The notes: a model not told the origin generated them from the sequence alone. A DNA stretch of 64,000 nt from Piscinibacter sp. XHJ-5 (GCF_029855045.1 NZ_CP123228.1:6200001-6264000), one strand, 5' to 3'; positions 21,436 through 33,495 are shown, counted from the first letter of the stretch. Made by a program: numbers and translations.

Positions 21436-22216
21436 CACGCAGCCCGCCGAGGGCATGCCGCTGCTGCGCGCCTCGGGCCTCACGCGGCGATTCGGCGGGC
21501 TGACCGCGGTCGACAGCGTGGCGCTCGATCTCGACGTGGGCGAGGTGCATGCGGTGATCGGCACCAACGGCGCGGGCAAATCCACGCTCATCAACATGCT
21601 GTCGGGGGAACTGCCGGCGTCGGCCGGCCGCACGCACTTCGCGGGCCGCGACATCAGCAGCTGGTCGCAGCCGCAGCGCGCCCGCGCGGGCATCGGACGC
21701 AGCTACCAGCGCACCACGATCTTTGCCGAGTTCAGCGTGCTCGAGAACTGCCGGCTCGCCGCGCAGGCCATGCACCCGCGGCCCTGGGCCGTGTGGGAGG
21801 CCGCCGCGCGCTGCAACGCGAGCCTGCGCGCGGCGCACCAGGCGCTCGAGTCGGCCGGCCTGGACGATGACGCGGACCGGCTTGCCGGCACCCTGAGCCA
21901 CGGCGGCAAGCGGCAGCTGGAGATCGCGATGTGCCTGGCCACGCGGCCGCGCGTGCTGCTGCTCGACGAGCCGCTGGCCGGAATGGGCGCAGAGGAGACC
22001 GAGCGCATGCTGGCGCTGCTGGACCAGCTCAAGCGCGAGCACGCCGTGCTGCTCGTCGAGCACGACATGGACGCGGTGTTCCGCGTCGCCGACCGCATCA
22101 CGGTGATGGTCAACGGCGAGGTGATCGCAAGCGACGTGCCGCAGCGCATCCGCAGCAGCCCCGAGGTGCAGATCGCCTACCTCGGCGAGGACGCGGCCTC
22201 CGCCGCGCAAGCCTGA
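21428..22216 (+). CDS. Liv-type ABC transporter ATPase (LivG family)
   Basis: A 262-aa protein. ATG 21428 lies inside the end of the preceding permease gene. The Walker A motif is GTNGAGKST, the signature LSHGGKRQLEIA (where LSGG is usual) and Walker B VLLLDEPLAGMG. The C-terminal LivG extension contains 'VMVNGEVIASDVPQRIRSSPEVQIAYLG'. It energises uptake together with the LivF-type ATPase that begins at its stop codon. Confidence 0.9.
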   Translation: MHDTQPAEGMPLLRASGLTRRFGGLTAVDSVALDLDVGEVHAVIGTNGAGKSTLINMLSGELPASAGRTHFAGRDISSWSQPQRARAGIGRSYQRTTIFAEFSVLENCRLAAQAMHPRPWAVWEAAARCNASLRAAHQALESAGLDDDADRLAGTLSHGGKRQLEIAMCLATRPRVLLLDEPLAGMGAEETERMLALLDQLKREHAVLLVEHDMDAVFRVADRITVMVNGEVIASDVPQRIRSSPEVQIAYLGEDAASAAQA

Positions 22217-22917
22217 TGCTGTCCATCGACGACCTCCACACCTACTACGGCGACAGCCACATCCTGCGCGGCGTCGCCCTGTCGCTGCCGGTCGGCGTGT
22301 CGCTGGGCCTGCTCGGCCGCAACGGCATGGGCAAGACGACGCTGATCCGCACGCTGATGGGCTATGTGCGTCCGGCCGCCGGTCGCGTGCAATGGCACGA
22401 GCGCGACATCACCGCGCAGCCGCCGGAGCGCATCGCCAGGCTGGGGGTCGGCTACGTGCCCGAGGGGCGAGGCATCTTTCCGAATCTGTCGGTGCTCGAG
22501 AACCTCGTGATGAGCGCCCGCGCCGGCCTCGACGGCCGCAAGGCGTGGACGCTGGAGCGCGTGCTGGCCACCTTTCCGCGCCTGGCCGAGCGGCTGCGCC
22601 ACGGCGGCCAGCAGCTGTCCGGCGGCGAGCAGCAGATGCTCGCGATCGGCCGCGCGCTGATGACCAACCCGCGGCTGCTGATCCTCGACGAAGCGACCGA
22701 AGGGCTCGCGCCGCTGATCGTCGCCGAGATCTGGCGCGTCATCTCCGAGGTTCGCGCCACCGGCATCAGCACGCTGATCGTCGACCGCAACTACCGGGCC
22801 GTGCTCGCCCACACCGATCGCGCGGTGGTGCTGGAAAAGGGCAAGATCGTGCTGGACGGCGAGTCGTCGGACCTGGCGCGCGATGCGGCGGCGCTGACGG
22901 CGTTTCTCGGGGTGTAG
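22216..22917 (+). CDS. Liv-type ABC transporter ATPase (LivF family)
   Basis: A 233-aa protein whose ATG overlaps the LivG stop by one base. It has Walker A GRNGMGKTT, the LivF hallmark 'GYVPEGRGIFPNLSVLENL', signature LSGGEQQM and Walker B LLILDEATEGLAP. It is the last gene of the five-gene transporter. A small ABM-domain gene follows after 53 bp on the same strand. Confidence 0.92.
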   Translation: MLSIDDLHTYYGDSHILRGVALSLPVGVSLGLLGRNGMGKTTLIRTLMGYVRPAAGRVQWHERDITAQPPERIARLGVGYVPEGRGIFPNLSVLENLVMSARAGLDGRKAWTLERVLATFPRLAERLRHGGQQLSGGEQQMLAIGRALMTNPRLLILDEATEGLAPLIVAEIWRVISEVRATGISTLIVDRNYRAVLAHTDRAVVLEKGKIVLDGESSDLARDAAALTAFLGV

Positions 22918-22970
22918 CCGGAGCCTGTCGGGGTTACGCTGCGCTTCCACCTCAACCTGCGAAGGAACCC

Positions 22971-23273
22971 ATGATCCTCGAGCTCGCGGACATCCGCATT
23001 CCGCCCGGCAAGCAAGCCGAATTCGACGCCGCCATCCGCCATGGCGTGGAGACCGTGATCGCCCAGGCCCGGGGCTTTCGCGGCTACAAGGTCAACAAGG
23101 GCGTCGAATCGCCCGAGCGATACATCCTGATGATCTATTGGGAGACGCTCGAGGACCACACCGTCGCCTTCCGCGGCGGGCCGCTGTTCGCGCAATGGCG
23201 CGCCATCGTCGGGCCGTATTTCGCGCAGCCGCCGGTGGTGGAGCACTTCACGCTGGTCGCGAAGTCCGCCTGA
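22971..23273 (+). CDS. Small ABM-domain (dimeric alpha/beta barrel) protein
   Basis: A 100-aa protein from ATG 22971 with GAAGGA before it. The sequence 'PPGKQAEFDAAIRHGVETVIAQARGFRGYKVNKGVESPERYILMIYWETLEDHTVAFRGGPLFAQWRAIVGPYF' fits the antibiotic biosynthesis monooxygenase-like fold, used by small monooxygenases and many proteins of unknown role. Its place at the end of the benzoate-type importer suggests a link to aromatic metabolism. Its stop codon abuts that of the convergent histidine kinase. Confidence 0.75.
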   Translation: MILELADIRIPPGKQAEFDAAIRHGVETVIAQARGFRGYKVNKGVESPERYILMIYWETLEDHTVAFRGGPLFAQWRAIVGPYFAQPPVVEHFTLVAKSA

Positions 23274-25805
<2,532 letters not shown>

Positions 25806-26004
25806 GCCCGCCCTCCCGTTCGGAACACCCGAGGTGCCCGTCGCCCAGTATGAACCCCGGCGCGCCGGCAGGCTGACTCGGATTTCCCCTGCACGTCTTC
25901 GCCCCGCCTGCCACCCGGAGCCGCCCAATTCCATGCGGGCATTGCGCATTGCTGCCCGGCGAAGAGCAGTCGCAAAATGGTTCGAAACCACCCAGGAGAC
26001 AGAC

Positions 26005-28329
26005 ATGAGCGAATCCATGCCCAAGGGTCCGAAGGTGGCGCTGTCCGCCGCCGAGCAGGCTCTGCGCGACGCAGCGCTCGAATACCACCGCTCGCCGGTG
26101 CGCGGCAAGATCGCCGTCAAGCCCACCAAGGCGCTGTCCAACCAGCGCGACCTGTCGCTCGCCTATTCGCCCGGCGTGGCCTACGCCTGCCTGGCGATCG
26201 AGGAGGACCCCGCGCTGGCGGCCGACTTCACCTCGCGCGCCAACCTGGTCGGCGTGGTGACCAACGGCACGGCGGTGCTGGGGCTGGGCGACATCGGGCC
26301 GCTGGCCGGCAAGCCCGTCATGGAAGGCAAGGGCTGCCTGTTCCAGAAGTTCGCGGGCATCGACGTGTTCGACATCGAGCTGGCGGAGCGCGATCCCGAC
26401 AAGCTGGTCGACATCATCGCCGCGCTCGAGCCGACGCTGGGAGGGGTCAATCTCGAGGACATCAAGGCGCCGGAGTGCTTCTACATCGAGCGCAAGCTGC
26501 GCGAGCGGATGAACATCCCCGTGTTCCACGACGACCAGCACGGCACCGCGATCATCTCGGCCGCCGCGCTGCTCAACGGCCTGGAGCTGGTGGGCAAGAA
26601 GATCGGCGACGTGAAGATCGCCGTCTCGGGCGCCGGCGCGGCCGCCATCGCCTGCCTCGACCTGATGGTCGAGCTGGGCGTCAGGCGCGAGAACGTCTTC
26701 GTCTGCGATTCGAAGGGCGTCATCCACGACCGCCGCGAGGACCGCCTCGACGAATCGAAGCGGCGCTACCTGCAGAAGACCTCGGCGCGCACGCTGGCCG
26801 ACGTGATGCAGGGCGCCGACGTGCTGCTCGGCTGCTCGGCCGCCGGCTGCGTGTCGCCCGACATGGTGGCCAGCATGGCCGACAAGCCGATCATCCTGGC
26901 GCTCGCCAACCCCGAGCCGGAGATCCGCCCCGAGCTCGCGCAGAGCGTGCGCCCCGACTGCATCATCGCCACCGGCCGCTCCGACTATCCGAACCAGGTC
27001 AACAACGTCCTGTGCTTCCCGTACATCTTCCGCGGCGCACTCGATTGCGGCGCGACGCGCATCACCGAGGCGATGAAGGTGGCCTGCGTACGCGAGATCG
27101 CCGACCTGGCCAAGGCCGAGATCAGCGCGGAGGTGGCCGCCGCCTACGCCGGCCGCGAGCTGCGCTTCGGTCCCGACTACCTGATCCCGACGCCGTTCGA
27201 TTCGCGCCTCATCCTGCGCATCGCGCCGGCCGTGGCCAAGGCCGCCGAAGCCTCGGGCGTGGCCACGCGGCCCATCGCCGACCTGGAGGCGTACCGCCAA
27301 TCACTGACCCGCTTCGTCACGCACACCGGCATGTTCATGCGCCCGGTGTTCCAGGCCGCGCGCGAGGCGCCGCGGCGCGTGGTGTACGCCGAAGGCGAGG
27401 ACGAGCGCGTGCTGCGTGCGGTGCAGGTGGCGCGAGACGAAGGCCTGGTGAGGCCGATCCTGGTCGGCCGCCCCGCGGTGATCGCCTCGCGCATCGAGCG
27501 CGCGGGCCTTCGCCTCATGTCCGGCCGCGACTTCGAGCTGTGCAACCCGGAGGACGATCCGCGCTTTCGCCAGTACTGGGAGGCCTACCACCGGCTGTGC
27601 GCGCGCGACGGTGTGACGCCGGAGATGGCCAAGGCGACGCTGCGCCGTTCGAACACGACCATCGGCGCGATGATGGTCCACCTGGGCGACGCCGACGGCA
27701 TGCTGTGCGGCCTGGTCGGCCGCTTCGACGGCCACTTCGACCATGTGCGCGAGGTCATCGGCCTGCGCGAGGGCTGCGGCAGCTTCGCCGCGGTCAACGC
27801 GCTGATGCTCGACAAGCACACGCTTTTCATCGCCGACACCTTCGTCAACGACGACCCCAGCGCCGAGCAGCTGGCCGAGATCGCCGCGATGGCCGCCGAG
27901 GAGGTGCGCCGCTTCGGCGTGACGCCCAAGGTGGCCTTCCTTTCGCATTCGATGTACGGCAGCAGCAAGCGCGCGTCGGCGGTCAAGATGCGCGCGGCGC
28001 GCGACCTGTTCGCCCGGCGCATGCCGGATGTCGAGGCCGACGGCGAGATGCAGGGCGATGCGGCGTTGAGCGAGGAGGTGCGCCAGCAGTTCCTGCCCGG
28101 CGGCACGCTCGCCGGCTCGGCCAACGTCCTGATCCTGCCCAACATCGACGCCGCCAACATCCTGTTCAACGTGCTCAAGATGACGGGCGGGCAAGGCGTC
28201 ACGGTCGGTCCCATCCTGCTCGGCGCTGCCGCGCCCGTGCACATCCTCACGCCGTCGGCCACGGTGCGGCGCGTCGTCAACATGACGGCGCTGACGGTGG
28301 CCGATGCCGGGGCGCGCGCCCGCGGCTGA
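26005..28329 (+). CDS. maeB: NADP-dependent malic enzyme with phosphotransacetylase-like C-terminus
   Basis: A 774-aa protein from ATG 26005, preceded by CAGGAG. Residues 1-430 are malic enzyme ('[10 protein letters not shown]...LAYSPGVA', '[21 protein letters not shown]', Rossmann '[14 protein letters not shown]'). Residues 440-774 are a phosphotransacetylase-like domain ('[23 protein letters not shown]', '[24 protein letters not shown]'). This fusion is the standard MaeB form, and the C-terminal half is usually regulatory. It makes pyruvate, CO2 and NADPH from malate. The 199-bp gap before it is shared with the divergent kinase and shows no other gene. Confidence 0.95.
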   Translation: MSESMPKGPKVALSAAEQALRDAALEYHRSPVRGKIAVKPTKALSNQRDLSLAYSPGVAYACLAIEEDPALAADFTSRANLVGVVTNGTAVLGLGDIGPLAGKPVMEGKGCLFQKFAGIDVFDIELAERDPDKLVDIIAALEPTLGGVNLEDIKAPECFYIERKLRERMNIPVFHDDQHGTAIISAAALLNGLELVGKKIGDVKIAVSGAGAAAIACLDLMVELGVRRENVFVCDSKGVIHDRREDRLDESKRRYLQKTSARTLADVMQGADVLLGCSAAGCVSPDMVASMADKPIILALANPEPEIRPELAQSVRPDCIIATGRSDYPNQVNNVLCFPYIFRGALDCGATRITEAMKVACVREIADLAKAEISAEVAAAYAGRELRFGPDYLIPTPFDSRLILRIAPAVAKAAEASGVATRPIADLEAYRQSLTRFVTHTGMFMRPVFQAAREAPRRVVYAEGEDERVLRAVQVARDEGLVRPILVGRPAVIASRIERAGLRLMSGRDFELCNPEDDPRFRQYWEAYHRLCARDGVTPEMAKATLRRSNTTIGAMMVHLGDADGMLCGLVGRFDGHFDHVREVIGLREGCGSFAAVNALMLDKHTLFIADTFVNDDPSAEQLAEIAAMAAEEVRRFGVTPKVAFLSHSMYGSSKRASAVKMRAARDLFARRMPDVEADGEMQGDAALSEEVRQQFLPGGTLAGSANVLILPNIDAANILFNVLKMTGGQGVTVGPILLGAAAPVHILTPSATVRRVVNMTALTVADAGARARG

Positions 28330-28331
28330 GC

Positions 28332-29867
28332 ATGCGCAGCGGGCTCGCCGCCCTGGTGATCGCGCTCGCCGTCGCCGCCTGCGGGGGCGGCGGGGGCGGG
28401 GGCGCGGCCGGCCCGACGCCGCCGGGCCCTGACGGCTCGCTGCACGACACCACCGTGTACTCGAGTGCCCCCGGCGGCTCGTTGCCCGCGACGGTCGTCG
28501 AAGCGGCTGCGGTGACGCGGCACACGCTGACGATCCGCGGGGCGGCCATCCCCTACACCGCGACTGCCGGCCACCTGACCGCCCGGCATCCGGTGAGCGG
28601 CGAGGCCGAAGCGTCCTTCTTCTACGTCGCCTACACCGCAGACGGCGGCGACGCCGCCACGCGGCCGGTGACCTTCTTCTACAACGGCGGCCCGGGCTCG
28701 GCCTCGGTGTGGCTGCACCTCGGCTCCTTCGGCCCCAAGCGACTGGCCACCGGCAATCCGGCGTCCGACCCGCCCACCCCGTTCCCGCTGGTCGACAACG
28801 CCGAGAGCCTGCTCGACGTATCGGACCTGGTGTTCGTCGACGCGGTCGGCAGCGGCTATTCGCAGGCCATCGCGCCGTACACCAACCAGAGCTTCTGGGG
28901 CGTGGACCGCGACGCGGCCGTGTTCCGCGATTTCGTGATGCGCTACCTGCAGGCCAACGGGCGTGAGGACTCGCCGAAGTTCCTGTTCGGCGAGTCGTAC
29001 GGCACGGCACGCACCGCCGTCCTCGCCCATCTGCTGGAGACGGCCGGCGTCGCGCTGAACGGCATCGTGCTCCAGTCGGCGGTGATGAACTACGGCAGCA
29101 ACTGCGGCGTCGTGTCGGCCACCATCTCGTGCGCCGGCTACCTGCCGAGCTACGGCGCGATCGGCGCGCACTACACGCTGGTCACGCCGCCGCCGGCCGA
29201 CCTGCCCTCGTTCATGACGCAGATGCGCGGCCTCACGAGCGCGAGCTACGACCCGGCCGTCGCGCTGTGGATCGCCAGCGGCACGCTGCCCGGCGACGCG
29301 ACGCTGTCGCAGCTGTCGGCGAGCACGGGCGTGCCGGCCAGCCGCTGGCAAAGCCGCTTCAACCTCGACCCCGGCACGTTCCAGACGACATTGCTGCCCC
29401 ACGTGCTGATCGGCCGCTACGACGCCCGCGTGTCCGCAGCGGCGGACAGCGATCTGGCGCGCGGCGGCGACCCGTCGAGCGCCGTCATCGGCGGCCAGTT
29501 CCGCACCGCGATCGACAACCACCTGCGCAACACCCTGCGCTACGCGAGCGCATCGACCTACGTGCTGCTGAGCAACGCGATCGCGAGCTGGGACTTCAGC
29601 CATGACGGGGCGGGCCTGCCCGACACGGTGCCCGATCTCGCGGCCGCGATGGCGCAGAACCCCGCCCTCGAGGTCCTCGCCATCGGCGGCTACCACGACC
29701 TGGCGACGCCGTTCCACCAGACCGAGCGCGACCTCGGCCGGCTGGGCGGCCCGACCCGGCTGACCATCCGCAACTACGCCGGCGGCCACATGACCTACCT
29801 CGACGACCGCACGCGCGCCGCGCAGAAGGCGGACCTGCTCGGCTTCTACCGGCAGGCGATGCCATGA
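28332..29867 (+). CDS. S10 serine carboxypeptidase-like lipoprotein
   Basis: A 511-aa protein from ATG 28332, two bases after maeB. The signal peptide ends in a lipobox (LAVAAC, Cys17) followed by seven glycines and a Pro/Gly linker, so the protein should be lipid-anchored. S10 motifs are present: 'FFYNGGPGSASVW' (oxyanion), catalytic Ser222 in FGESYGTAR, Asp in 'GGYHDLATP' and His in 'YAGGHMTYLDD'. The family releases C-terminal residues from peptides at acidic pH in eukaryotes; bacterial roles are little known. It overlaps the next small exported gene by four bases. Confidence 0.85.
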   Translation: MRSGLAALVIALAVAACGGGGGGGAAGPTPPGPDGSLHDTTVYSSAPGGSLPATVVEAAAVTRHTLTIRGAAIPYTATAGHLTARHPVSGEAEASFFYVAYTADGGDAATRPVTFFYNGGPGSASVWLHLGSFGPKRLATGNPASDPPTPFPLVDNAESLLDVSDLVFVDAVGSGYSQAIAPYTNQSFWGVDRDAAVFRDFVMRYLQANGREDSPKFLFGESYGTARTAVLAHLLETAGVALNGIVLQSAVMNYGSNCGVVSATISCAGYLPSYGAIGAHYTLVTPPPADLPSFMTQMRGLTSASYDPAVALWIASGTLPGDATLSQLSASTGVPASRWQSRFNLDPGTFQTTLLPHVLIGRYDARVSAAADSDLARGGDPSSAVIGGQFRTAIDNHLRNTLRYASASTYVLLSNAIASWDFSHDGAGLPDTVPDLAAAMAQNPALEVLAIGGYHDLATPFHQTERDLGRLGGPTRLTIRNYAGGHMTYLDDRTRAAQKADLLGFYRQAMP

Positions 29868-30202
29868 AGCGCCTCGCCCTCGGGCTGATGCTTCCGCTGG
29901 CCGCCGCGGCGAACGATGCTGCCCTGCAGACGCCGATGCGCGATCCGTGGGTGCCGCCGGCCGTGCGCCAGGCCGCGTCCGCGCCCGAAACGCGCGGGGC
30001 GGCGCTGCAGGCTCAGGTGGAGCGCAAGCTGCGGGCCGCATTCGAGGCGGCCGGCAAGAACACCCTCACCCGGGACGAGGCGCGGGCGGCGGGGCTGGGA
30101 TGGGTCGCACGCGATTTCGAGCGCATCGACCGCGGGCAGACCGGGCGGGTGAGCTTCGAGGACGTGAAGCGCCACCTGAGGGAACGCGGTGCGCGCTTGT
30201 GA
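29864..30202 (+). CDS. Small exported protein with EF-hand-like C-terminus
   Basis: A 112-aa protein whose ATGA overlaps the stop of the S10 peptidase gene. The first 17 residues look like a signal peptide ('KRLALGLMLPLAAAA'). The C-terminal half contains 'RDFERIDRGQTGRVSFEDVKRHL', the spacing of an EF-hand loop. The first position is Asp and the motif ends in Glu-Asp, but several ligand positions (Arg, Gly, Gln) are poor. Calcium binding is therefore uncertain. Tight coupling suggests it works with the peptidase, perhaps as a structural or regulatory partner. Confidence 0.65.
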   Translation: MKRLALGLMLPLAAAANDAALQTPMRDPWVPPAVRQAASAPETRGAALQAQVERKLRAAFEAAGKNTLTRDEARAAGLGWVARDFERIDRGQTGRVSFEDVKRHLRERGARL

Positions 30203-30232
30203 CGCGACAGCGGGGGTGTGAATCCACCCCGC

Positions 30233-30964
30233 TCACACGAGATGCAGGGAGCTCTGCATCCGCCACGACGCCTTCACCGCGTTGCGCGTCAGCCGCCGCG
30301 CGATCTCCACGGCCACCGCCTTGCTGGGCGCGGCGCGTCCCAGGTGATGCAGCCAGGCTGCCACCACCGGGTTGCGATTGGCCAAAGCCTTCCAGCTCGA
30401 GCGCCAGCAGCGCGACAGGTCGGAGTACGGCAGCAGTGTCGCGTCGGCGCCGCGCGGCCTGTCCTCGGAAGGCAGCGGATCGAACACCTTGCCAATGTCG
30501 AACAGGAAGGCGGCGACCGAGCAGACCTGCTCGATGTCGTCGACCTCCGCCGGCAGCGGCTGCAGGCTCCGCGGATCGTGACGCGGATTCATCACCAGCT
30601 CGGCGGCGGTGATGCTCGCCTCGAGCAGCCCGTGCGGTCCGTGGTGGTGGTCGACGGCAGCCGACTGGACCAGGAAATTGTCGAGATTGCCGGTATGGCG
30701 CAGCACCTGCGCGACGAAGGTCTGCAGGTCGGGCGACCAGCGCCCGCACAGGCTGGCCCAGCGGTACACCAGCGGCGCCGGCACACGCAGATAGGCGAGG
30801 CTGCCGGCGTTGATGCGCATGATCAGCTCCTGCAGCGCATGGTCGTCCGCGAATTTGATCTTGCCGGGCGCGACGATGAAACCCGACACCGGCAGCAGTT
30901 GGGCCGGCATCACGCCACGGGACAGGTCGGGGGCATGAGAGTTCACTAGCGCCTCGCTTCGCAC
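30233..30964 (-). CDS. TraI_2-like HD-fold protein
   Basis: A 243-aa protein; the start is uncertain because ATG 30964 and ATG 30910 both lack a clear Shine-Dalgarno sequence. The sequence 'SAAVDHHHGPHGLLEASITAAELVMNPRHDP' resembles the metal-binding region of TraI_2, the N-terminal HD-like domain of MOBH relaxases of conjugative elements. 'VAAFLFDIGKVFDP' supplies the second His/Asp-like stretch, with FDIGK in place of HDxGK. No relaxase or ATPase domain follows. Stand-alone copies are known on chromosomes without assigned function. It is convergent with the EF-hand-like gene. Confidence 0.55.
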   Translation of the reverse strand: MRSEALVNSHAPDLSRGVMPAQLLPVSGFIVAPGKIKFADDHALQELIMRINAGSLAYLRVPAPLVYRWASLCGRWSPDLQTFVAQVLRHTGNLDNFLVQSAAVDHHHGPHGLLEASITAAELVMNPRHDPRSLQPLPAEVDDIEQVCSVAAFLFDIGKVFDPLPSEDRPRGADATLLPYSDLSRCWRSSWKALANRNPVVAAWLHHLGRAAPSKAVAVEIARRLTRNAVKASWRMQSSLHLV

Positions 30965-31061
30965 ATCCAGACCAAATTCTGGTGTGCGCGCACCGGATCG
31001 AGGCGCTCAACAGACCGCCAATGACGGGCCTTTTCTCACGGAAGCGCCGCGAATCGCGCGC

Positions 31062-31649
31062 TCAGGGCGCTCCCCACAGCTGCTTGAGGCGCGCGTCGCG
31101 CCCGCAGTTGCTGCGATAGAACTTGTAGCGCACCGGATTCTTCGTGTAGTAGTCCTGGTGGTAGTCCTCGGCCGCGTAGAACGGGCCGGCGGCGACGATC
31201 TCGGTGACGATCGGCTCCTTGAACGGCTTGGATTTCTCCAGCGCTTCACGCGACGCCAGCGCCGCCTTCATCTGCGCGTCGCCGTGCGCGAAGATGGCCG
31301 TCCGGTACGGCGATCCGACGTCGCAGAACTGGCGGTCCTTGGTCGTCGGGTCGATGCTGTGCCAGTAGTGCTGCAGCAGCTGCTCGTAGCTCACCTTCGC
31401 CGGGTCGTAGACGATCTCCACCGCCTCGGCATGGCCGGTCAGCTTGGCCGACACCTGCTCGTAGGTCGGGTTGGCCAGGCGCCCCCCGGTGTAGCCCGAG
31501 GTGGTGGAAATGACGCCCGGTACCTTGTCGAAATCGGCCTCCACGCACCAGAAGCACCCGCCGGCGAAGGTCGCCTTGGCCGTCGTCTGGGCCGCCGCCG
31601 GCCCGGCCAGCGCGGCCAGCGCCAGCATCGCTGCAGCCAGCAGCTTCAT
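31062..31649 (-). CDS. msrA: Exported methionine-S-sulfoxide reductase
   Basis: A 195-aa protein from ATG 31649, which overlaps the msrB stop (ATGA). The N-terminus is a signal peptide ('KLLAAAMLALAALAGPAAAQ', cleavage after about 20), so the enzyme should be periplasmic. The catalytic Cys32 is in GGCFWC. The resolving-type C-terminus has 'NCGRDARLKQLWG' and the conserved 'GYTGG', 'GHAEAVEIVYDP', 'YHQDYY'. It reduces methionine-S-sulfoxide in proteins. Confidence 0.93.
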   Translation of the reverse strand: MKLLAAAMLALAALAGPAAAQTTAKATFAGGCFWCVEADFDKVPGVISTTSGYTGGRLANPTYEQVSAKLTGHAEAVEIVYDPAKVSYEQLLQHYWHSIDPTTKDRQFCDVGSPYRTAIFAHGDAQMKAALASREALEKSKPFKEPIVTEIVAAGPFYAAEDYHQDYYTKNPVRYKFYRSNCGRDARLKQLWGAP

Positions 31650-32134
31650 GCGGCGCCCTCCACGAACTTGAGCGCCACGCCGTTGTTGCAATAGCGCTTG
31701 CGCGTCGGCGGCGGGCCGTCGTCGAACACGTGGCCGTGGTGGCCGCCGCAGCGCGCGCAGTGGTATTCCGTGCGCGGCAGGACGAGCTTGTAGTCGGTGG
31801 AGGTCTCGAAGGCGGCCGGCAGCGTGGTGAAGAAGCTGGGCCAGCCGGTGCCGCTGTCGAACTTCATCTCCGAGCTGAACAGCGGGTGGCCGCAGGCGGC
31901 GCACACAAAGCGGCCGCGCCGCTTCTCGTCGTTCAGCGGACTGCTGAACGGCCGCTCGGTGCCTTCGCGGCGCAGCACGTCGTACTGCGCAGGGGTCAGT
32001 CGCTTCTTCCACTCGGCGTCCGGCAGCTGCAGGCGTTCGATGCCGGCGGGGACGGAGCGCTCGGCGGCGGGTGCCGGATCGGGAGCGATGCCGATGGCAG
32101 ACAGCAGGGTCAACAGGGATCGACGGGTCATCAC
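31646..32134 (-). CDS. msrB: Exported methionine-R-sulfoxide reductase
   Basis: A 162-aa protein; starts at 32134 and 32131 are adjacent. The N-terminus 'MTRRSLLTLLSAIGIAPDPAPAAE' is a signal peptide with twin Arg before a hydrophobic core, compatible with Tat or Sec. Zinc cysteines are in CAAC and CARC, the substrate motif is GTGWPSF, and the catalytic Cys149 sits in RYCNNG where RYCINS is common. It pairs with the overlapping msrA. Together they would repair both sulfoxide diastereomers outside the cytoplasm. Confidence 0.93.
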   Translation of the reverse strand: MMTRRSLLTLLSAIGIAPDPAPAAERSVPAGIERLQLPDAEWKKRLTPAQYDVLRREGTERPFSSPLNDEKRRGRFVCAACGHPLFSSEMKFDSGTGWPSFFTTLPAAFETSTDYKLVLPRTEYHCARCGGHHGHVFDDGPPPTRKRYCNNGVALKFVEGAA

Positions 32135-32215
32135 AGGGCCTCCTGTTCGGTTGAGGCTTGGTCGTGTGCGCGTGCCGATTCTTTCCTTTCTGCGCCACTG
32201 AAAAAACTACACCGC

Positions 32216-32593
32216 TCAGCCGCCGAAGCCGTCGCCGCCGCGCCGCGCCCAGTCGTTGCCGACCTGCTGCTGCAGGCGCTGCACCAGGGCGTCGACCACG
32301 GGGGCCGGAACGCAGCGGTCGAAGCGCGCGTGCAGCACCTCGTCGGCATGGAACGGTCCGTCGTCCTCCGCGAACGCCCGCCGGCCCTGGCCATCGTGCG
32401 GGCCGGCCGTCTCGGGATCGTTTGGATCCTCGTACCGCGTGGCGAACCAGCGCCACATCGCGGTCTTCTGCTCGTCGGCGGAGGCGCGGCGCAGCCAGTC
32501 GTCGTCGGGGTCGAAGCGCGGGGCGTTCACGTCGCCGGCTTCGGGCGGGAGCTGGATCAGTTCGCCGTCGGTGAGAAGGTCGGTCGCAGGCAT
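32216..32593 (-). CDS. Hypothetical acidic protein
   Basis: A 125-aa protein from ATG 32593, chosen for the AGGAG six bases upstream. It is acidic and Trp-rich ('RFDPDDDWLRRASADEQKTAMWRWFATRYEDPNDPE'), with a conserved-looking helical C-terminus ('VVDALVQRLQQQVGNDWARR'). There is no signal peptide or membrane segment. I do not recognise a family. It lies between msrB and the StbB-like ATPase on the same strand with gaps of 60-80 bp. Confidence 0.6.
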   Translation of the reverse strand: MPATDLLTDGELIQLPPEAGDVNAPRFDPDDDWLRRASADEQKTAMWRWFATRYEDPNDPETAGPHDGQGRRAFAEDDGPFHADEVLHARFDRCVPAPVVDALVQRLQQQVGNDWARRGGDGFGG

Positions 32594-32657
32594 GGCGGGC
32601 TCCTGGGAAACATCGCTTGCCTCGACGGGCAAGCGCCGCGCCCGCGCACGCCCGGGT

Positions 32658-33392
32658 TCATCCCACGCGCTCGACCTGCGTCGACGGCTGGCCCATCACC
32701 GCGGCGTCGAACACCGAGCGCAGGTGGATGCAGGCATCGCGCGCCATGTCGCGCACGACGATGCGCCGCCCGATGTCCGTGGCGGAGGCGCGCTCCCCCT
32801 TGCGGCGCAGCTTTTCGCGGTAGTCGGTGTCGTCGGCCGCGATGTCGAACAGCGACTCGTCGGCGCTGCGCGTCATGTCGTAGATCTTGCTGGCCGGCAC
32901 GCCGTGGTCGCACAGGCGGAATCCCATCTCGGCGGCGGCCATCCCCAGGCGCTTGAAATCGAGCTCGAACTGGCTGAGGTCGGTGATGTTGTTCGGCACC
33001 ACCACGATGCGATGCGGCTCGACACCGATGTCGATCAGCTTCTGGATGGTGTTGATCGTGTCGGCGCACTGCTTTGACAGCGGTGTCACCGGCACCAGCC
33101 ACACGTCGATGTCGGAGCGCGTCGTGGCCAGCCGCGTGAAGTGGCCCACCATCTCCTTGGCGCTGGATGCGCCGATGTCGAGGACGACGTGCTTGTCCTC
33201 CTCGAAGGCGTTGATCTCGGCGGCCAGCGACGGAAACATGCTGGCGGTGATCATCGCGTCGGAGTGCCCGCCGGGATCGTTCAGGTCCTCGATGGAGATC
33301 CGCTTGGCACCGGCCAGCAGCGGCACGAGCATGTTCTTCGACAGCATGCTCTTGCCGGTGTTGCCGGAGAAGTTGATGACCGCGATCTTCAT
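32658..33392 (-). CDS. ParA/MinD-type P-loop ATPase, StbB-like
   Basis: A 244-aa protein from ATG 33392, with GAGGAGGTGAGG directly upstream. The N-terminus 'MKIAVINFSGNTGKSMLSKNMLVPLL' is the deviant Walker A (GNTGKS, residues 10-15) seen in StbB-type plasmid stability ATPases. 'VVLDIGASSAKEMVGHF' is the Walker B-like region. There is no StbA- or ParB-like partner beside it. The gene may be a plasmid-derived or repurposed chromosomal ATPase; a partition role is unproven. Confidence 0.6.
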   Translation of the reverse strand: MKIAVINFSGNTGKSMLSKNMLVPLLAGAKRISIEDLNDPGGHSDAMITASMFPSLAAEINAFEEDKHVVLDIGASSAKEMVGHFTRLATTRSDIDVWLVPVTPLSKQCADTINTIQKLIDIGVEPHRIVVVPNNITDLSQFELDFKRLGMAAAEMGFRLCDHGVPASKIYDMTRSADESLFDIAADDTDYREKLRRKGERASATDIGRRIVVRDMARDACIHLRSVFDAAVMGQPSTQVERVG

Positions 33393-33495
33393 CCTCACCT
33401 CCTCGCGAGACGTGAATCCTGGTTCTTCTTCGGCCGATGCTAGCGTGGTCTGCAAGCCCGCAACCCGCGCATCGGCTTCGCGCGGCGCGACACGC

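Noticed and set aside
18185..22917. Branched-chain amino-acid transporter naming (livKHMGF)
   Set aside because: The fold is Liv-type, but position behind bclA and facing boxR makes an aromatic acid the likelier ligand, so no liv symbols are assigned.
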